From assembly GCF_023520895.1 (NCBI RefSeq), contig NZ_CP026029.1, positions 806,001-870,000 on the forward strand: DNA of 64,000 bases, in the 5' to 3' direction. The notes under the pieces are model-generated. The model was not told where the DNA came from and ran no database searches. It saw only the letters and a list, made by a program, of their open reading frames with translations. A program made the position numbers and the translations under genes. Origin of the DNA: Paenibacillus sp. PK3_47. Lineage in GTDB: Bacteria > Bacillota > Bacilli > Paenibacillales > Paenibacillaceae. Position 1 is the stretch's first letter. Each line of letters opens with the position of its first letter. Below are positions 52,088 to 61,803 of the stretch, in pieces.

Positions 52088-52963
52088 TTACGAAAGGTCA
52101 TATCTGGATACCCGCGAGAAGATCAGTGTCAGCACCAGCGTGGCTGCGATGATCAAAAAGCTTGCCGCTGAGGCGATGTCCATCTGAAACTGCTGGATGC
52201 CCTGTTCATAGACATAGGTCATGAGCACATCCACCTCACGGTAAATAGCCGGATTCCGCATCACAATCAGCTGGTCAAACATCCGCAGAACACCGAGCAG
52301 CTGGAGGACGAACACGGTTTTCATCGTGGGAACAAGCTGCGGTAGCGTAACATACCATAACTGCTTCAGCCTCCCCGCCCCGTCCAGGCGCGCCGCCTCA
52401 TAGAGTGATGGATTAATCAGCGTCATCGCAGCCAGATAAATAATGCAGGTATAGCCCATTTCCTTCCACACTGAGGTTCCGATCATAATCCACCTGGCAT
52501 ACCGCTCCTCCGCCAAAAAATGCACCGGCTGTTCCACTCCCGCCAGCTTCAGCAGCTCATTGACCATCCCGCCGTCCGGGGAGAGCAGGACAATCCAGAT
52601 CCCGCCCACGATCACCCACGAGAACAGATGAGGGATGTAGAGCACCATTTGATTAAACTTTTTGAACAGCGGATTCAGCACTTCACCCAGCGACAAGGCG
52701 GCCAGCAGCGAAGCGGCGAATCCGAAAGCCAGCTGTCCTGCTCCGATCCACAGGGTATTTTTCAGTGCCTGCCAAAAGAACGGATCACCAAGCACCGCCT
52801 TATACTGCTCCAGCCCGACAAACGGCCGATCGCCGATCATCCGGAATTCCTGCAGACTGATAGTGAACCCCCGCACCAGGGGAAAATACAAGAAGATCAA
52901 AAAATAGACAATGACCGGTACAAACATGAGATAGAGACCGATGTGCTGGCGGAATCTCGGCAT
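52088..52963 (-). CDS. Carbohydrate ABC transporter permease, YteP/LplB type
   Basis: ATG 52963 (GAGGGG, 9-base spacing) rather than the longer frame to 53047. YteP hallmarks: HIGLYLMFVPVIVYFLIFLYFPLVRG at the N-terminus and SLYEAARLDGAGRLKQLWYVTLP as the EAA loop. No ATPase is in the operon, as usual for this family, which borrows a shared MsmX-type ATPase. Confidence 0.88.
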   Translation of the reverse strand: MPRFRQHIGLYLMFVPVIVYFLIFLYFPLVRGFTISLQEFRMIGDRPFVGLEQYKAVLGDPFFWQALKNTLWIGAGQLAFGFAASLLAALSLGEVLNPLFKKFNQMVLYIPHLFSWVIVGGIWIVLLSPDGGMVNELLKLAGVEQPVHFLAEERYARWIMIGTSVWKEMGYTCIIYLAAMTLINPSLYEAARLDGAGRLKQLWYVTLPQLVPTMKTVFVLQLLGVLRMFDQLIVMRNPAIYREVDVLMTYVYEQGIQQFQMDIASAASFLIIAATLVLTLIFSRVSRYDLS

Positions 52964-53060
52964 AAACCTGTCCCCTCTTTTCTGCATAGTAATCTGATAC
53001 TGTAAAAGGAAAACCGAAAGAGCAGCAGGACGCATTAGCACCCGCACTGCTCTTTAGTCT

Positions 53061-54524
53061 CTAGTCAATCAGCCCGGCGGACTTCAGTTCTGCATTCATG
53101 GACTTTACCGCATCCGCTGCAGGAAGATCACCCATCATCGCTTTGAAAGCGTAGTTTTGTACGATTTTCTCGGCATTGGGCCAATCTGCAGTCGACAGCT
53201 CCACCGTAGAGTTATTGCTGAAAATAATCTCCCGCGCCTCCGCCGCACCCGGCAATGTGCCTACAGGGTTAACAAACTTGGTGCTGCTCGGAAAAGGTGC
53301 CCCGTGATCCATCCCGTGTTCCTCACCCGTCTCCGTCAACGTGTAGCTGCCGTCACTGCCTTTGGTCCAGTCCACATTCTCGATGCCCAGCGTCGACAGG
53401 ATGTTGCCATCTTCGCTGTGCCAGAATTCCATAAATGCAATTGCCGTCTCCGGATGTTCTGCATTAACCGGAATTCCCCAGACACTCGGATCTCCGCGCC
53501 GCAGCATGAAGCTGCCGTCCGGGGCAGCCGCACCCGTAATGCCTTTGGCAACAAACGCCGTATCCGGATCTTCGGTCTGACGCATATTGTTGAACAGCCC
53601 CACCCAGGCATCCCAATAAGTGACCATGCCGACACGGTCGGTGAGGAACAGTTCACGCATTTTGGCGGTGTCATTGGTGGCGAAATTCGGGTCGAGAATG
53701 CCTTCCTTGTACAGCTTCGCGAACCATTCGTAGACCGGTACCGCCGCTTCCGTGGAATAAGGAATACTGCGTTTGCCGTCAGCATCAATCACATAACGGT
53801 ATTTCACGCCTGCTGCGCTCATAAAGCCCTGAATATCATAGAGCCCGGAGGTGCTGAGGCCATAGGTGTCGTCTTTGCCGTTACCGTCAGGGTCCTGCTC
53901 CTTGAAGGCTTTCAATACGGTATAAAATTCATCCAGCGTCTTAGGCTCCTCAAGCTTCAGCTTGTCCATCCAGTCCTGGCGGACGGTCGGCAGTGTGCCG
54001 CCCTCTTTTTTATTCAGAATGGAATAAATATCTCCGTCGCCGTACTTCACGAGATCCCACTCGGAGGGTTCAATCACCTCAGGATCGGACAATACTGCAG
54101 AGGCATCAATCATATCGTTGAGCCGGGTCAGCACCCCTTGTTCCACCAGCTGATCCATTTCCGTCTTGCCCATATAGACCAGATCATACTTCTCCCCGCC
54201 GGCCAGCGCCGCCATCAGCTTCTTGGAATAATCAGCCGCCGGCTTCTCGATCTCGATCTCAATCCCGGTCAGGCGCTCGATTTCCTGTTCGAACTGCTCG
54301 TTCTCTTCCGGGGTTTTGCCGCCGGCTACTCCAGAGAGAATGCGGAGCGTCTGCTTGGCCGGCTCCTGTGTGGCTGCCGCTGTCTGAGCTGGCGTGTTCC
54401 CTTGCGACGGACTTCCCGAGGCGGTATTATTGGCACTCCCCGCATTGTTATTTCCACAGGCCGACAGCGTAATCGCCGCAGCGACAAGCAGCGACAAACC
54501 GGTTGATCTTCGGATACTGGACAT
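53061..54524 (-). CDS. Extracellular solute-binding lipoprotein (LplA-like)
   Basis: Lipoprotein signal ending ITLSACGNN, a Ser/Asn/Thr/Gln-rich linker, then the family-1 binding-protein fold with DKLKLEEPKTLDEFYTVLKAF and GVKYRYVIDADGKRSIPYS. 487 residues. Probably binds an oligosaccharide derived from plant or host polymers. The ligand cannot be read from sequence. Confidence 0.88.
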   Translation of the reverse strand: MSSIRRSTGLSLLVAAAITLSACGNNNAGSANNTASGSPSQGNTPAQTAAATQEPAKQTLRILSGVAGGKTPEENEQFEQEIERLTGIEIEIEKPAADYSKKLMAALAGGEKYDLVYMGKTEMDQLVEQGVLTRLNDMIDASAVLSDPEVIEPSEWDLVKYGDGDIYSILNKKEGGTLPTVRQDWMDKLKLEEPKTLDEFYTVLKAFKEQDPDGNGKDDTYGLSTSGLYDIQGFMSAAGVKYRYVIDADGKRSIPYSTEAAVPVYEWFAKLYKEGILDPNFATNDTAKMRELFLTDRVGMVTYWDAWVGLFNNMRQTEDPDTAFVAKGITGAAAPDGSFMLRRGDPSVWGIPVNAEHPETAIAFMEFWHSEDGNILSTLGIENVDWTKGSDGSYTLTETGEEHGMDHGAPFPSSTKFVNPVGTLPGAAEAREIIFSNNSTVELSTADWPNAEKIVQNYAFKAMMGDLPAADAVKSMNAELKSAGLID

Positions 54525-54542
54525 AAAAGTTGAACCCTCCCG

Positions 54543-55553
54543 CTACATTTTAGTGGCACATGAACCTTTGAGATCTAGCGTAGTGCCGATGGCTACCTGC
54601 TTGATCTGCGCTCCCCTGCCTTCACAGCGTTCAATCAGCAGCTTGGCTGCCTCAAAACCGAGAGCTTCCGCATTCAGATTTACTGTAGATAATTCGGGCT
54701 TCAGCCTGATCGGCTCCCCAATATTCATAAACGCGAACACCGACAGCCTGGCGGGAATGTCCATTCCCTCTTCAGCTGCAACCTTATAGACGATCGAAGC
54801 TTCCCAGGAAGAGTCGGTAATCATCGCGGTAACTTGCGGCTTGCTCCTGAGCAGCCCCCGGACGGCTTCAGCCAGGGCCTCCTCTTCCATTTCCTGTTCC
54901 CTATAGAACAGAAGCTGTTCCGGGACAGGCACATTCCGGCTCTGAAAGGCCGCCCGATAGCCTGCTTCACGCGCCAGCGAGACGGTCGTCTCCTTGGCCG
55001 CATTCAGGAAGGCAATACCGCTGTGCCCCAGCTCCAGCAAATGATTTGTGACCTGCTGCGCCGCACCGGCATTGTCATTATCGACAGAGCTGAGATGGGG
55101 CGCGTAGGCAAACGGCGGACGCCCGATGACCACCATCGGCATCCCCTGCTTAATGCGTTCCTCAATCCGTTTGTCCGGATCGGTCGGATCGAGCACAATT
55201 TCGCCGTCCACCGGGCTTTCCGCCACATAATCCGGTTCCATCGTCCAGGGCAGGGGAACCGTGTTGATCAGCAGCCGGTAGCTGTACTCCCGGCAAGCCT
55301 CGACCATGCCGCTCAGCAGGGCGAAATGAAAGGAAGTGAAGGTGGATGAATTTTGCAGCAGCAGCCCGATGATCCGGTTCTTGGGCAGACCCTGCTGGCG
55401 GGACCAGTACGTGGGATGGTATCCCAGCTCCTTGGCCGCATCCATCACACGCTTGGTCACGGCTTGTCCGATCGGGCGTTTTTTGCTGAATACATTGGAG
55501 ACGGTGCTTTTGGACACCCCGGCTTTCTTTGCCACATCTGTAATGGTTGCCAT
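54543..55553 (-). CDS. LacI-family regulator of the sugar ABC operon
   Basis: N-terminal helix-turn-helix TITDVAKKAGVSKSTVSNVFSKKRPIG with hinge helix and the periplasmic-binding-type effector domain (IIGLLLQNSSTFTSFHFALL, LSSVDNDNAGAAQQVTNHLLELGHSGIAFL). It is the first gene of the operon and 18 bases before the binding-protein gene, so it is autoregulated with its targets. Confidence 0.9.
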   Translation of the reverse strand: MATITDVAKKAGVSKSTVSNVFSKKRPIGQAVTKRVMDAAKELGYHPTYWSRQQGLPKNRIIGLLLQNSSTFTSFHFALLSGMVEACREYSYRLLINTVPLPWTMEPDYVAESPVDGEIVLDPTDPDKRIEERIKQGMPMVVIGRPPFAYAPHLSSVDNDNAGAAQQVTNHLLELGHSGIAFLNAAKETTVSLAREAGYRAAFQSRNVPVPEQLLFYREQEMEEEALAEAVRGLLRSKPQVTAMITDSSWEASIVYKVAAEEGMDIPARLSVFAFMNIGEPIRLKPELSTVNLNAEALGFEAAKLLIERCEGRGAQIKQVAIGTTLDLKGSCATKM

Positions 55554-55637
55554 CGAAGTCCTCCTTTCGCCTCAGGAACATCATAAACCGCCGTTATTAA
55601 ACCCCGGTTATATTGGTTTTGCTGTTGTGTTAAAAAT

Positions 55638-55653
55638 GTCGAACTGGTTCGAC
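55638..55653. promoter_or_regulatory. LacI-type operator
   Basis: GTCGAAC-TG-GTTCGAC, a 7-bp inverted repeat about 85 bases upstream of the lacI-type start, in the only gap before the operon. Confidence 0.6.
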
Positions 55654-55691
55654 GAATTGAGGGACGGCCATCCCTGTCCTGCAAACAACGC

Positions 55692-55725
55692 AAAAAAACG
55701 GCGTTCCTGGGCGGAACAGCCGTTT
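55692..55725 (-). terminator. Terminator of the LytTR regulator gene
   Basis: AACGGC..GTTC / GAAC.GCCGTT hairpin with TTTTTTT on the minus strand, 20 bases beyond the regulator stop at 55745. Confidence 0.7.
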
Positions 55726-55744
55726 CAGAGATTTGCTTCCAGAG

Positions 55745-56488
55745 CTAAACGGAAACGCTGAAATAGGATAACAAGGATTGCATATTTCTTTTTGACACGT
55801 AAACGGTTTCTTTATTAGTCATATTAAGCGTCAATTGAGCTTTATCAATCGATTTGATGTATCTGGTATTCACTATATAAGATCTGTGTACCTTGCAAAA
55901 ATAGCTGGGGAGGAGAGATTCTACACTTTTCAACGTTCCGTAGTATTCTATAGTTTCATAAAGACTGTGTATTTTGATACGGTGGTTTATGTCTGTTTCA
56001 AGAAACTGTATTTCTGAAATGTTAATATTAATAACTTGTGTAGCCGTATCAATGGTTAACAGATTATTCTTTTGACCCACCTTAATCTTTTTATAATCAC
56101 CAATGATTGAACTCAGACATAATTTCAATCTTTTTGGTAAATCCAAGGAGGGGAACTTAAATATGTAGTCCATAGCTTTAATTTTATGTTGGTATGTTAA
56201 CAGGTCGAGGTCAAATGAGGAAGTAAGAAATACGATATAGCCCAGCGGGTCGTAGTCTCTTATTATTTTTGCCAATTCAATTCCGTTCAGCTCTGGTTGC
56301 AGTTTTAGTTCCAATAAGTAAATACAGTCATTAAGATTATTAGCCAAGAGATAACGGATCACCGTACTGGGATCAGAAGTAATAACTGGAACAGATATGC
56401 TGGCATCCAGTTCAGATACTATAGACTTTATCGCTGAATGAACTGATAACGCTGCCTGGTCATTATTTTCGCAAATTATGATTTTCAT
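55745..56488 (-). CDS. LytTR-type response regulator with Glu in place of the phosphorylated Asp
   Basis: ATG 56488 (GGGGAGAG) is preferred to 56518. The receiver domain begins MKIIICENND. Where AgrA-like proteins have FLDIxL, this one has IYLLELKLQPELNGIEL, so residue 60 is Glu. The conserved Lys is present (MDYIFKFPS). The C-terminal LytTR DNA-binding domain has ISEIQFLETDINHRIKIHS, FCKVHRSYIVNTRYI and SKRNMQSLLSYF. A Glu may fix the protein in an active-like state. It ends the RiPP region and has no kinase gene nearby. Confidence 0.85.
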   Translation of the reverse strand: MKIIICENNDQAALSVHSAIKSIVSELDASISVPVITSDPSTVIRYLLANNLNDCIYLLELKLQPELNGIELAKIIRDYDPLGYIVFLTSSFDLDLLTYQHKIKAMDYIFKFPSLDLPKRLKLCLSSIIGDYKKIKVGQKNNLLTIDTATQVININISEIQFLETDINHRIKIHSLYETIEYYGTLKSVESLLPSYFCKVHRSYIVNTRYIKSIDKAQLTLNMTNKETVYVSKRNMQSLLSYFSVSV

Positions 56489-56698
56489 AGCACTCTCCCC
56501 GTTTTTAATAATCGTCATACTGAATTCAATATTGCAAACGAAAACTAGGAACTAAATGGTACGGACTTTGGGGCAACCCAATTGCCAAAAAAATCACGCA
56601 GAACAAACAATATTCTAAATAAAGCATAATACAAAAACAATATTTTTCATATGAGGAAGATAATACATAAAATAATCTTAAAAAGGTATACTTTATTA

Positions 56699-58507
56699 TT
56701 AGAATCTATTTCTATCTTCTCTTGTTACATATTGTTTAGCCTGTGCATTGAACATCTCCCTGTAAACTCCCGATGGATAGCTCATCAACTCCTCATGACT
56801 TCCGTTTTCTATCAACTGTCCTCTCTGAAAAACTGCTATTGTATCGCAAAATTTACAGCTGGATAAGCGGTGGGAAATATAAATTGCCGTCTTGTTAGCT
56901 GTAAGCTCATTGAAGTGACTATACAGATAATATTCCGCTAGCGGGTCCAGGGCTGCAGTCGGTTCATCCAATATAACAATAGGAGCATCTTTGTATAACG
57001 CTCTGGCAATGGCAAGTCTTTGGCTTTCTCCGCCGGATAAATCTACTCCCTGTTCATCAAATATTTTATACAGCATTGTATCTTCTCGATCTACAAAGCC
57101 TTCTATTTTTAAATGAAGATCTACTTTGCCCAGAGTCTCCAACAGATGGGATCGATCTCCATATCCCTTCCCGGCGGTTACATTATCTTTTAAAGAAGCA
57201 GCCAGAAATCTGAAATCCTGAAACACAACAGAAAAAAGATCAAGATACTCTCTATAATCATAACTTTTTATGTTTACACCGTTTAACAGGATCTCTCCTT
57301 CTGTAGGATCGTATAATCTTGTTATTAATTTGATTAAAGTTGTTTTACCTGAACCGTTCATTCCGACCACCGATAGACGATCACCGCTATTCAGTGTAAG
57401 ACTAATGTTATGCAAAGTATAATGATCTGCCGACGGATATTTGAAAGATACATTCACCAGCTTCAGCTGGTAATGATTTGTTAGTTTAACCGGTTGACCC
57501 GAGCGCTGTTTTAGTTCAGGCAGATCAATAAATTCCACGAACGCTTTCAAGTAAAGTAAGCTTTGTGAGAGATTAATAATGTAACCGATAATTAAATTTA
57601 TATTTTGGCTAAGCTTATAAACAGCTGACACGTACATAGTAAAAGATCCTATATTAATCGAGTTGTTCAGTACCTTATAGGCCATGTAACCATAAACACC
57701 CCCCTGCTGTATCAGTACGGCAACCTCCATAATGCATGCATACAAGCTTTTTTTGTTGGTTAGCTCCATCATATTATCCACGGTTTTTTTCATATTTTGC
57801 TTACTTTTCTGCAGAAGCAAATCTTTAATATTATATAAGCGGATATCTTTCCCGAAATTGAAGTCAAGGATTGTTCTAAAAAAGTAGTTGTATTCACGAT
57901 TCACAGGAATTAATTTATGCCAAAAACTGTATTGAATATTCCGGGACTTTTTTTGGAGCAAAGTATTTATCAGAATAATGAGCACTATTATTCCTATTAA
58001 CAAATAGTTCAAGGTAGATAGAATATATATCATACCAGCAATAGAGAATAGGCTGGAGATTGTACTTATTAAGGTGTTAAGGAGACTAGTGATGCCACCT
58101 GATGCAGAAATAGCCTGGTATGCCTGTTCTTTTTTATCCAGTGCTGCAGGACTCTCAGTATACTCGTAATCCATAGTTAATAATTTGCTTCCTATCTTCA
58201 AGTTAAATGCTTTTGTGATTTCTAAATTTTTTGTGTTTATATAATACTGCAAAGTCATTGTTAATATGTTTAAGCCTAAACTCACAGCAACAAATAGAGC
58301 AAGATCTCTGGCAAGTATAGAATTCCTGCACTGGCCCATTAATTCATCTATGATAACCTTAGGCATCAGAACTGGAATGAACTGTAAAGCAGTGTTAGCC
58401 AAAGTTACCAGAAGAACAGCAACAAACATGAATGGTGAGGTTCTCCATACTACGCTAAGAAGAAGATGAAAGCCTTTCAGGTTGAAACGCTTAATGACTG
58501 ACTGCAT
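56699..58507 (-). CDS. ABC half-exporter B of the RiPP cluster
   Basis: 602 residues from ATG 58507 (AGGAGGGGG). Six membrane helices, then an ATPase domain with Walker A VVGMNGSGKTTLIKL, signature DLSGGESQRLAIA, Walker B IVILDEPTAALDP and the H-loop ISHRL. There is no N-terminal C39 peptidase domain. It starts 17 bases inside exporter A, so the two are probably translated together and form a heterodimer. Exports the modified peptide or gives immunity. Confidence 0.87.
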   Translation of the reverse strand: MQSVIKRFNLKGFHLLLSVVWRTSPFMFVAVLLVTLANTALQFIPVLMPKVIIDELMGQCRNSILARDLALFVAVSLGLNILTMTLQYYINTKNLEITKAFNLKIGSKLLTMDYEYTESPAALDKKEQAYQAISASGGITSLLNTLISTISSLFSIAGMIYILSTLNYLLIGIIVLIILINTLLQKKSRNIQYSFWHKLIPVNREYNYFFRTILDFNFGKDIRLYNIKDLLLQKSKQNMKKTVDNMMELTNKKSLYACIMEVAVLIQQGGVYGYMAYKVLNNSINIGSFTMYVSAVYKLSQNINLIIGYIINLSQSLLYLKAFVEFIDLPELKQRSGQPVKLTNHYQLKLVNVSFKYPSADHYTLHNISLTLNSGDRLSVVGMNGSGKTTLIKLITRLYDPTEGEILLNGVNIKSYDYREYLDLFSVVFQDFRFLAASLKDNVTAGKGYGDRSHLLETLGKVDLHLKIEGFVDREDTMLYKIFDEQGVDLSGGESQRLAIARALYKDAPIVILDEPTAALDPLAEYYLYSHFNELTANKTAIYISHRLSSCKFCDTIAVFQRGQLIENGSHEELMSYPSGVYREMFNAQAKQYVTREDRNRF

Positions 58508-60311
58508 ATGCCCCCTCCTGGCCCCTGTCCGATTCCCTATAATACTGCGCCTGTACATTAAACATGTGAGCGTATAACCCCTGCTTGTTCAGTAACTCCT
58601 GATGAGTACCGCTTTCTACAATGGTCCCCTCATTAAAAACAAGAATCCGATCACAAAAGCGGGTACTGGATAAACGATGTGAAATATAAAAGGCTGTTTT
58701 ACCTTTAGCGATTTCATTAAACTTTTTAAATATCTGATATTCTGATAGCGGGTCAAGCGCAGCAGTCGGCTCATCCAGTATTACAATAGGTGCATCTTTG
58801 TAAATAGCCCTTGCTGCAGCAAGCTTCTGTTTCTCTCCTCCGGAAAGATCGATACCCTTATCATCGAAAATTTGCAGTAAGCTTGTATGTATCCTCTTGG
58901 GCATTTCACTGACTTTATCCCATAATCCGACTTGGTGAAGTGAAGAAATAACTTTTGCAGTGTTAGTGGTTTGAGATTCCTGTAAGGAGATATTCTCAGC
59001 GAGAGTAAAGGCAAGCACTTTTATATCCTGGAAAACAACTGAGAACAAGTCGAGGTATGGTTTGCACTCCAGTTCATTTATATTCTCATTATCTAACCGA
59101 ATTTCACCCTCAGAAGCGTTATAGAGCCTAAGCAGCAATTTAATAAATGTAGTTTTTCCAGATCCGTTTGGACCGACAATGGCAATGCGCTCACCTTTTT
59201 TGATGACTCCATTAATATTATGCAGCGCATATCTGTTAGTACCGGGATATCTGTAGCAGAGGTCAAAAAATAAAAACTCATGGTTAAATCCTTTTACATG
59301 GAGCTTAGGCGAATTAGTTGTAGGCTCTTGTTCCATATAACAACGATAATCATCAATAGTCATAAAGTCTTTTATAATTCCGGTGTATAGCTGAATACAT
59401 TGTTGAAGGCTGTCATTAAGCTTATTAATCGTTGTAGAAAACATCAAAAAATCAGCAATAGAGATTGTATTTATAAGGACTCTATATACAAGATAACCAT
59501 AACTTGCGGCCGTCTGTAAAATAATCCCACATTGAATGGCTATACCGGAAAATAAATTCCGTCTTTGAATTCTCCGCTGCACGTCTATATTGGCTTCGTA
59601 TGTACAATCATAATCTTTATAAATCCAGTCATTCATCCGGTATAAACGGATATCTTTGGCATATGTAAAATCATGCATCACATTACTAAGATAATCAGCT
59701 TTTCTTTGTAATGTTAAATTGGAAATATTAAGCTTCTGGTCGTAGCGCTTAGTACTAAGATCAATATAAAAGTTAAAAATAACAATTAGTGCTATTAATA
59801 TAACGACTAAAAAATGCAGACGGGAAATAATAGCAATATAGCCTATAAGACTAAGTCCGTAAGAAAAAAGCTCGAACATTTTTTTTATAGCTGCTTCGAA
59901 CCCCAGGCTGGTGCTGGAAACCGCTCTTAAAGCCCTTCTATTCTGATCCAGCATGTCCTTATCTTCCAAATGCTCATACTCCATGGTCAATGTTTTATCC
60001 CAGTGTCTGATAGTGAAGGCATTCCTGATTCTGGCATAGCCCGGAATACATTTGGCATTAAAGTAATTTTTTAAAATTGTCAGGATAGTATAAATAAAAC
60101 ACCCAAATAGGATCACGACAAAGATGTAATCCGTTCTTCGGGCGTTCATTAACTCTTCAATGAGAAGCTGTGGCAGAATTATGAAAACAAAGGGGGATAG
60201 GCCTTTCATTGTAGAAAAAAGAGTACAATACATCAGGAGCTTCCTGTCATATTTGTGGATGCTTATCAGAATATACCGAATATCCTTAAAAGCTTTTATT
60301 AATTTTCCCAC
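58491..60311 (-). CDS. ABC half-exporter A of the RiPP cluster
   Basis: GTG 60311 has a very strong GGGGGGAG site 6 bases upstream; the frame is open to a TTG at 60371 that overlaps the maturase stop but has no ribosome site. Six membrane helices, then Walker A IVGPNGSGKTTFIKLL, signature DLSGGEKQKLAAA, Walker B IVILDEPTAALDP and H-loop ISHRL. About 606 residues. No peptidase domain. Walker and signature motifs are intact in both halves, so neither site is degenerate. Confidence 0.85.
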   Translation of the reverse strand: MGKLIKAFKDIRYILISIHKYDRKLLMYCTLFSTMKGLSPFVFIILPQLLIEELMNARRTDYIFVVILFGCFIYTILTILKNYFNAKCIPGYARIRNAFTIRHWDKTLTMEYEHLEDKDMLDQNRRALRAVSSTSLGFEAAIKKMFELFSYGLSLIGYIAIISRLHFLVVILIALIVIFNFYIDLSTKRYDQKLNISNLTLQRKADYLSNVMHDFTYAKDIRLYRMNDWIYKDYDCTYEANIDVQRRIQRRNLFSGIAIQCGIILQTAASYGYLVYRVLINTISIADFLMFSTTINKLNDSLQQCIQLYTGIIKDFMTIDDYRCYMEQEPTTNSPKLHVKGFNHEFLFFDLCYRYPGTNRYALHNINGVIKKGERIAIVGPNGSGKTTFIKLLLRLYNASEGEIRLDNENINELECKPYLDLFSVVFQDIKVLAFTLAENISLQESQTTNTAKVISSLHQVGLWDKVSEMPKRIHTSLLQIFDDKGIDLSGGEKQKLAAARAIYKDAPIVILDEPTAALDPLSEYQIFKKFNEIAKGKTAFYISHRLSSTRFCDRILVFNEGTIVESGTHQELLNKQGLYAHMFNVQAQYYRESDRGQEGAYAVSH

Positions 60312-60360
60312 CCCAATCTCCCCCCTCGCTTCATAAGCTTCCCGTAACTGCTTAATGTAC

Positions 60361-61758
60361 TCAATTGCCAATCACAGCAGATTGTTTTGGATTAAAGAAC
60401 CTTTCTTTTTCTTCAGGCGTCAACCGTATGTAAAGCCGGATTAATCTTTCAAAAATATTTTTTGTGAGTTCACACACAGATTCACTCATTTCCGTAACAC
60501 TGCCAGTGAGGTTCAGATTCTCATTAGGGCAACCGCCTATACATAAATTACGGGCCCAGCAATCATCGCATTGTTTATGATTGGAAACATTGATTTCCTC
60601 GAGAAATGAATCTCTTCGTTCAGCTTTCGTATTTATATTGCCCAGAACATACTCTTTATTTGAAACAAACCTGTGGCATGGATAAATATCTCCATTAATA
60701 TCAATAGCGTACATATTCCAGCCTACTCCGCAAGGAAGCGCACGTGTAGAACCCTGATGAATCTTTCGCATAAAACCGGTGAATATACTCAATTTAGAAT
60801 ATCTGTCACGATCTCCTTTTTTAATGAGCTGCTCGTAGTGATCAATTAATCTGTTGTATCCTTCCATGAGCGCCGGATAATCCTCATCTTTCAATAAATT
60901 GTAAGCCGGAGACATAGGAATGGCCCTGAAATTCAACTCATACAAATGCTCAAAACTGCTGACTAAATCAAAGCTCTTTTTTGTAATAGTTGCTCTGCAG
61001 GATAGGGCGCTGCTCTCACGCATATTTTTTGTGTTTTCAACTATCATGTCATAGGATCCGATTCTATTTTGAAAATAACGGTTTCTGTCATGGGTTTCTT
61101 TGTCCCCATCCAGACTGATCTGCACAGTAATTTTGTTTTCTGTAAAAAAACGCTCAATCTCTTCGTTAATAAGAGTTCCGTTAGTCGTAGTTGTAAAACG
61201 GAAGATTTTATCTGTCTCAGCTTCCTTCTCCCTGCAATACTCGACAACTTGTTTAAATAAGTTGAAGTTCAGTAAAGGCTCTCCACCGAACAGGCAAATA
61301 GAAAGTTCTTTGGTCTGAGAATTGGTAATGAGGAAATCAATAGCTTTTTTAGCTGTGCTGAACTTCATTTTCCCCCGGTCGTGATATTCCCCGGCTTCGC
61401 CGTAACAGTAGCTGCATCTCATATTACACTCTTGGACGATCATTAAGGTAATTGAAGAAATGGAATCTGGTATTTCTTTAGTGTAAGCCTTCCTCATCTT
61501 AATATCTGTTTCAGCATTCTGTATGAAGAATGCGTTTTCCATCTGAGAAATAACTTCGCTGAATTCCTGCTGCGTAAATATATCCGCAACGCTATCATAA
61601 GCTTGCTCAAAATCCTTGCCGCCCTGTTTTAACAACTTTTCAACCTTCTCATCAATCTCGAAAATCTTGTTATTATTCAGGCTATACAGATAGTTTCCGC
61701 TATCTTCGTTAAAGATTCTATATGGATAAAATGATAACTTTTCAGTGTGATGACTCAT
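60361..61758 (-). CDS. Radical SAM/SPASM peptide maturase
   Basis: ATG 61758 (AGAGGGA) is chosen over 61815. Residues 1-95 look like an RRE-type precursor-binding region (KLSFYPYRIFNEDSGNYLYS). The radical SAM cluster motif is CNMRCSYC (Cys111, Cys115, Cys118), followed by LCLFGGEPLLN-like SICLFGGEPLLNFNL and QISLDGDKETHD. The SPASM end supplies further cysteines in LPCGVGW, IYPCHRF, QCDDCWARNLCIGGCPNE and SVCELTKN for auxiliary Fe-S clusters. This family forms thioether links from Cys to other residues. The neighbouring precursor is the probable substrate. Confidence 0.9.
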   Translation of the reverse strand: MSHHTEKLSFYPYRIFNEDSGNYLYSLNNNKIFEIDEKVEKLLKQGGKDFEQAYDSVADIFTQQEFSEVISQMENAFFIQNAETDIKMRKAYTKEIPDSISSITLMIVQECNMRCSYCYGEAGEYHDRGKMKFSTAKKAIDFLITNSQTKELSICLFGGEPLLNFNLFKQVVEYCREKEAETDKIFRFTTTTNGTLINEEIERFFTENKITVQISLDGDKETHDRNRYFQNRIGSYDMIVENTKNMRESSALSCRATITKKSFDLVSSFEHLYELNFRAIPMSPAYNLLKDEDYPALMEGYNRLIDHYEQLIKKGDRDRYSKLSIFTGFMRKIHQGSTRALPCGVGWNMYAIDINGDIYPCHRFVSNKEYVLGNINTKAERRDSFLEEINVSNHKQCDDCWARNLCIGGCPNENLNLTGSVTEMSESVCELTKNIFERLIRLYIRLTPEEKERFFNPKQSAVIGN

Positions 61759-61803
61759 TAATATCCCTCTCTCTTCAAATAAATTACTATTATGTTTTAG
61801 ACA

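Noticed and set aside
53157..54506. 449-codon open frame on the plus strand
   Set aside because: It lies opposite the solute-binding lipoprotein gene, has no ribosome site, and its protein is composition-biased with no recognisable motif.
58491..60371. TTG 60371 as start of ABC half-exporter A
   Set aside because: No ribosome site upstream, whereas GTG 60311 has a very strong one at ideal spacing.
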